Positions 41,101-47,100 of a stretch of 64,000 bases of DNA are shown here, piece after piece. A program made the position numbers and the translations under genes. The notes beneath the pieces are model-generated. The model did not search any database, was not told the origin of the DNA, and was given only the letters and a program-made list of their open reading frames with translations. Source of the DNA: Effrenium voratum (lineage: Eukaryota > Sar > Dinophyceae > Suessiales > Symbiodiniaceae); contig CAUJNA010001233.1 in NCBI GenBank assembly GCA_963377175.1, positions 1-64,000 of the forward strand, given 5' to 3'. Each line of letters begins with the position of its first letter. The first letter of the stretch is position 1.

Positions 41101-44100
41101 GGTTCCAGCGCCAGGATGTAGCGTACACCTGTGAGAACGCCCAGCACTTCTTCTTGCATCACGTGCAGTACCGGTGGGAAGACTTCCGCAGAAAGTTGGG
41201 AATCGCCGGCAAGAATGGAGCGAACATCCACAAGGCAGACAATGTGCCCTGATGCTCACAGGAAATTGGATTTTGCAGGTGCTGACGAAGACCGGGCCTG
41301 CCAACAAGAAGCGGCGGGTGGAAGGTGAAGCCGAGGCAAAGGATTGTTTTTGGGCGTGGCATGGGCACACGATGCGCGCTTCGTCAGGCGGATGACTCAA
41401 GGCACGATGGGGAACCGCTGTGCAGTTGTGCAAGGATGTGTTGTTTTGTACTGGCGTTTGTGTGTGTGTGTGTCCTGGAGGAAGAGAACAGAAGCCTTGG
41501 AAGAGAACAGCGAGGAAGCCAAGAAGCTCCGCGAGAGGCTGCTTGACAAAGCGCTTATCGTGCTTGAGGCATTCGCATTTAAATCATTTGGATTTGCCAG
41601 GCTGAAGGGTGAGATCACCGTGGTCTCCTTGCTCTTTCCCTTTGGCAAGTTCTTCGCAGACGTGCCGCGGCTCTTTCCATCCGAGTCCTATGAGTCGGAC
41701 CTGGAGATTGCCGAGGGCTGCTTCAGGCGGGCCGTGGCGGCCACGCATCGCGCTTCCCGGGCTTCCGGCCGTTCGATAGTTCGATGCCGCTCGTTTCCGG
41801 CGCTCGCGCTTCCGGCTAGATACTTCGAGAACATGTTTCGGGAGATCGAAGAGTGCCGCGCCTTCGAGCTGCTACGCAACAGTTCCTTGGCCACGAATGA
41901 CGAGAACCTTGCCATCAAAACTTTTATTTTGAATAGAGCCGAGCAATTCAATTGCACCATTGCGGTTTGTTGGATAGGCCAGAGAACTTGGAGGCTCGAA
42001 TGAATGGTTTGGTCCATCTGCATGAAAATGAGTGACATCCAGACAGGCATGCGGAAATACAGGGACGGGCTGAAAGAATGCCTCAGAATACCGACAGTTT
42101 GCACGGCAAAGGAAGCACTCGGTCAACGTTGGGTACCATTTACGGTTTTCGCCCTTCTAAATCTCCACTTCGAACCATCCTCACCCAAATTGCGCATCGT
42201 GAGATCTCGCAGTTTTTCCGAGTTTTGTTTGGCAATTTTGCAACTCCGGCCAGTTTCTCCGATTTGTTTGCGGCCAGTTTTACCAAGCTTTTCCGCCCGG
42301 TTTTGCCGAGTTTGTCTGCTTAACTTTTTAGGATTGTTTTCCCGACTCCGACCAATTTCGCCCAGTTGTCCCGTAATTGTTCCGAGAATTTCCGAGCAGT
42401 TGGTGTAGCTGCTCAGTACAACATGACATTGTGCCACTCAGTTCTTCAAAGTTTTCTCCCGTCCTCGCTGTTCCGAAGTTTGCGGGCTCTTTCCGAGCAT
42501 TCCCTCTCTCTCTCTCTCTCTCTCTCCCGCAGTGTGTGTTGATGTTGTTCCAGCATGAGTCAGTTTCATTCATCCACGGCAACTTCTCGGCAACTTCTCG
42601 CTCCGCGTTGGCAGTCTTTGCGCTCCTGGGATGGAGCCGAGCTTGTGAGCCTGGCCATGGCCAGGGCCGGGGCCAGCGGGGCCGGGGCCGGGGCCGGAGC
42701 CAGCGCCTTCGGACTCGGCGCACGGATTGGACAGACCGCGTTGGGGTTCTCCGGCAATCTCCGGGTTCCCCCGTTGCTCCACCGCGAAAAAGCGCCGCGC
42801 AGAGCCGGAGCGACACTTCTCGCATGGTCGAGTGATCTGAGTGGCCGCTCCCTCAACCCGTGAGCTTTCACCTTGGTCGAGCGGAAAGTGGCATACCCAA
42901 CAGTGTCCAGAACAAACCCATCAGGGGATCCCGGCAAGGCAATCTGCAAACCAGTCCGGCAAACAACGGAAAGCGCCTGCCACGGATGCGATGGCTTTCC
43001 CTTGTTTTCCCTTGCTTTCCCTTGCCTTCCTTCGCTTGACCTTGCTTTTTCCCTTGCGTTGCCTTGCTTTCCCTTGCTTCCCTTGCCTTGCTGTCCCTTG
43101 CCTTGTTTTCCCTTGTGTTCCCTTGCTGTCCCTTGCTTTCCTTTGCTTTGCCTTTCTGTGCCCGTGCTTTTGCTTGCTTTGCCTTGCTGTCTTGCTTTCC
43201 CTTGCTTTGCCTTGCTTTGCCCGTGCTTTTGCTTGCTTTGCCTTGCTGTCCCTTCCTTTCCCTTGTGTTCCTTTGCTTTGCGTTGCTTTGCCCATGCTTT
43301 TGCTTTCTTTGCCCTGCTATCCCTTGCTTTCACTTGTTTTCCCTTTCACTTGCTTTCCCTTGCTTTCCCTTGCCTTCCTTTACTTTGCCTTGCTTTGCCC
43401 GTGCTTTTGCTTGCTTTGCCTTGCTCTCCCTTGTTTTCCCTTGCTTTCCCTTGCTTTGCCCGTGCTTTCCTTTGCTTGTCTTTGCTTTCCCTTGCTTTCC
43501 CTTTCCCTTGCTGTCCCTTGTGTTCCTTTGCTTTGCCTTGCTTTGCCTGTGCTTTTGCTTGCTTTGCCTTGCTCTCCCTTGTTTTCCATTGCTTTTGCTT
43601 GCCTTCCCATGCTTCCCTTTGATTGTCCTTGCTTTCCCTTTCCCTTGCTTTCCCTTGCTGTCCCTTGCGGTCCTTTGCTTTCCTTTGCTTGTCCTTGCTT
43701 TCCTTTGCGTTGCCTTGCTTTCCATTGCTTTCCCTTTCCCTTGCTTTCCCCTGATTTCCCTTGCAGTCCCTTGCTTGCTGTCCCTTGCTTTCCTTTGCTT
43801 TGCCTTGCTTTGCCTGTGCTTTCGCTTGCTTTGCCTTGCTGTCCCTTGCTTTCCCTTGTGTTTCCCTTGCTTTCCCTTTTTTTTGTTGCTGTCCCTTGCT
43901 GTCCCTTGCTTTCCTTTGCTTTGACTTGTTTTGCCCGTGCTGTTGCTTGCTTTCCCTTGCTGTCCATTGCTGTCCCTTGCTTTGCCTTGCTTTCCCTTGC
44001 CTGGCTTGCTTTCCCCTACTTTCGCTTCCTTTGCCCTTGCTTTCCCTTGGTTTGCCTTGCTTTGCCTTGCTGTCCCTTGCTGTCCCTTGCCAGCTTGACC

Positions 44101-47100
44101 CAAGTCAGAGCAAACCAACAACTGCACAACCCTCCTGCACTGAATCACATACAAGCAACAACCCAAACCAGCGCCCGTACTTACACACCCCGTGTCGTCT
44201 CCCTGGGACCTGCAAACCAGCCTTGCGGTGGCAGAAAGTGCTCCAAAAAATACTCCAAAAAATGGGAGTATTTTTCCTGCGACATCCCCAGCATCGCCGA
44301 CCACCACAAAAACTTCCAAAACAAGCGACATCCCCTGCATCCCCGGCATCCCCTGCATCCCCGGCACCCCTTGTGCGCCCAAGTCCGGCGAGGCCGGAAG
44401 CAAAGTAAAATGATGTAAAACTGGCACGCTTTTTGGCCCGCGAGAGCCACAGACGAAAAGGTCAGACATGATAGGCAGCGTCGACGAAAAAGCGCGAAAA
44501 ACACAGGGAAAAACACCAAAAACCAGCCTTGCGGTGGCAGAAAGTGCTCCAAAAAATACTCCCATTTTTTGGGAGTATTTTCGGCTGACCAGACCTGCAA
44601 ATCACCCGGAACGAGGTTACCCCCCCCCCCCCCCACACCCCCCCCCCCCCCCCCACAACTTCGCACGCTAACTCCCAGCGCTTCAAGAAGCGCTTTCCGT
44701 CATCAGTCAAGCTGACCCAAGGCATGGCCGCTGTGTGTTCTCATCCAACTCTGCCTGTTGAAGTTTCCACGAACATTGCCGAATAAAGAAGTCAAGCGCA
44801 TGGCATAGTGGGACGAGTTTGCCAGAACCGCACAAGGCGCCTTGTGCACTTGGGCTTGGAGCCAGTCAAGGCAGATTGTTCAGCTTCCTGTTCATGGGCG
44901 CGGGCGCCTTTCCCCATAGCAGCTACTTTAGAACTCCAGCGCCGTGTCAGCAAGACTGTTCTCGAGGTTCGCCAACTCAACGTGTCAAGCCTCATGGTCA
45001 TGTCAGCAGCGTCGTGTTCCTGACGATACTGATGGGAATTCAGACGCGTGGCCAGACGCAGCTGCATCTGTGATTCCGGGAGGTCTCTCATGAGGGATGT
45101 TGCTGAAAGCAGCCTTGGCACCTCGCAGAGAAAGATGGTGAGATCGGCAGCATCTTCGGCGTCGATGCTGCAAGTTCACTACTGTTGCAATGGTTTCTTC
45201 TCGACGCCTACCTGGCGGGAAAACAGAAGGCACAGTACAAAAACGGCCAATTCCCATCGTTCGCCCGGCCGCCCACCGACGACCGCCCAGATGCCCCCGC
45301 CCTGTGCGCCGCGGGCCCTGTTTTCTCAGGATCATTGCTCCGGATCAACATGTTTATACAGCCATGTCAGGGCCGAGGGCTTCAAGACGTCAGCAGGACG
45401 CAGACCCACAAGGCCACTGGCACAAGCCTCCCAGACCGGTCCCGAGACCCGTCCCAGGACTGATCCCAGGACCAGTGCTGGGACCGATCCCGGGGCTGGA
45501 CCGGTCCTAGAAATCCACTTTTTATGGGGGGTGGGGCCGCGTAGCTGCCTGCTGGACCTTCCATGGAAATGCATTCCTTTGTCAGCCTCATTTGCGCCTC
45601 CCTTCTGACAGCATGGGATGCTTTTCCATTTCTTTTCCGGGTCGTTTGGGTTTTTCCCCCGAGCATATTCCGTTAGCTTTCTCGACCCCAGACCCACCTT
45701 GCTTGCCAAAAGTTTGGGCTTGTTCTTCATTTTCCATTGGCCACCGGGTTGTTCATTGCTTTTCACTTGGTTGTTCCATTGGTTCTGTTTCTTCGTACTT
45801 GGCCCAGGCCTCACTGATTTGGCCACGCGGGGCCCTGCGCGTATCTGGCACGCAGACACTCAGACCCGGACCTGTGCGCATGGGACCCGCTCCGACGCAT
45901 CTGTCACTGGCTATCTGACTGGCGCACGCTCTTCAACGTTCCGCGAAACCGAGCACTTAAGGCGCACTTAGATATTCTCTACCATCCAAAATCCGTTTGG
46001 AATCCAACAGCTCCAGGGAAGAGGCAGATGACAGATGCCGTCGGTTGTTTGGCATGTGTTGCTTTGTCTCCGGGAAATCGGTTGTATTGCCCGGGCTAAG
46101 GGATCCTTTCTGCACAGTGAACCGCAGCCCTCATGGGCACTCCCGTCCAAGCATGCACCCGGTTGCCATAGAATTCGTGCGTTTGTGTTGCATCTTCCTT
46201 CTGTTCGCCATGTTGGGCAAAGTGTTGAGAGAGTGACAAAGGCCGTGACCGCGGGGATTACCTCATCACTACACATTCTCGCATCATTGCCATGACCTGC
46301 ACGCATGCAGCGCTTACAAGATCAACCTTGATGAACTTGGCCTTTAAGTACGACTCTTGGCACGATTCCGCAAGCAGATAGTTTGTTTGGTTTTGTTTGG
46401 TTTTGTTTGCTTTGCGTTTTTTCAAGTGTTCCCCATTGCCGTGACACTCCCCTTCTGAGAGCTCAGGACAACCTGCTGATGGAGGAATCTGCACAGATCC
46501 TGGAGGTTGAGACTTTCATTCCCATGTTGCTGCAGAATGCCGAGAATGGTTTCAGCAGGCAGGTTTCCATTCACATCGAAACAGTGAATGGAGCTGCAGC
46601 CAAGGCAGAGAATCCAACCTTGCAAACAAATCCGAGCAAACCAATGGTGTCGCCTTTTCGGCAAAGGGAAGACGTGTTTGCGCACGTGATTTCCATCATC
46701 ACGGCATCATCGTGGCGCGTCGATTTGTTCCCGCACTCGCACCAGGCTGAAGAGAGTCATGCTGATAGGAGACCATCATCAGCTGCCCCCTGTGGTGAAG
46801 AACAGGGCATTCCAGCTGCCTGGCAAGGTGTTCTTAGATTCTTTGGTGTCCGGCGAAATCCGGCGAATGATGGCGAATGTGTGTCATGTCTGTCATGTCA
46901 TTGAAATGGCGAGCTCAGGAAGTATGGACATCTGGACCAGTCCTTGTACGCTCGCTTTGTGCGATTGAAGACGCCAACGGTAGACCTCAATTTGCAGGGC
47001 CGAGCAAGGCAGATATTGATTAAGTTTTCGAGTTGCTTTGAGATGCTTTTCGGGGGCGGCTCCAAGCCCTTTGCAAGCAGTCTCGCAGATGGGCAATGAT

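Noticed and set aside
42873..44565. Leu/Cys/Phe/Pro-rich and Lys/Gly/Gln-rich frames of up to 525 codons
   Set aside because: Translations of the pyrimidine minisatellite in an AQR intron.
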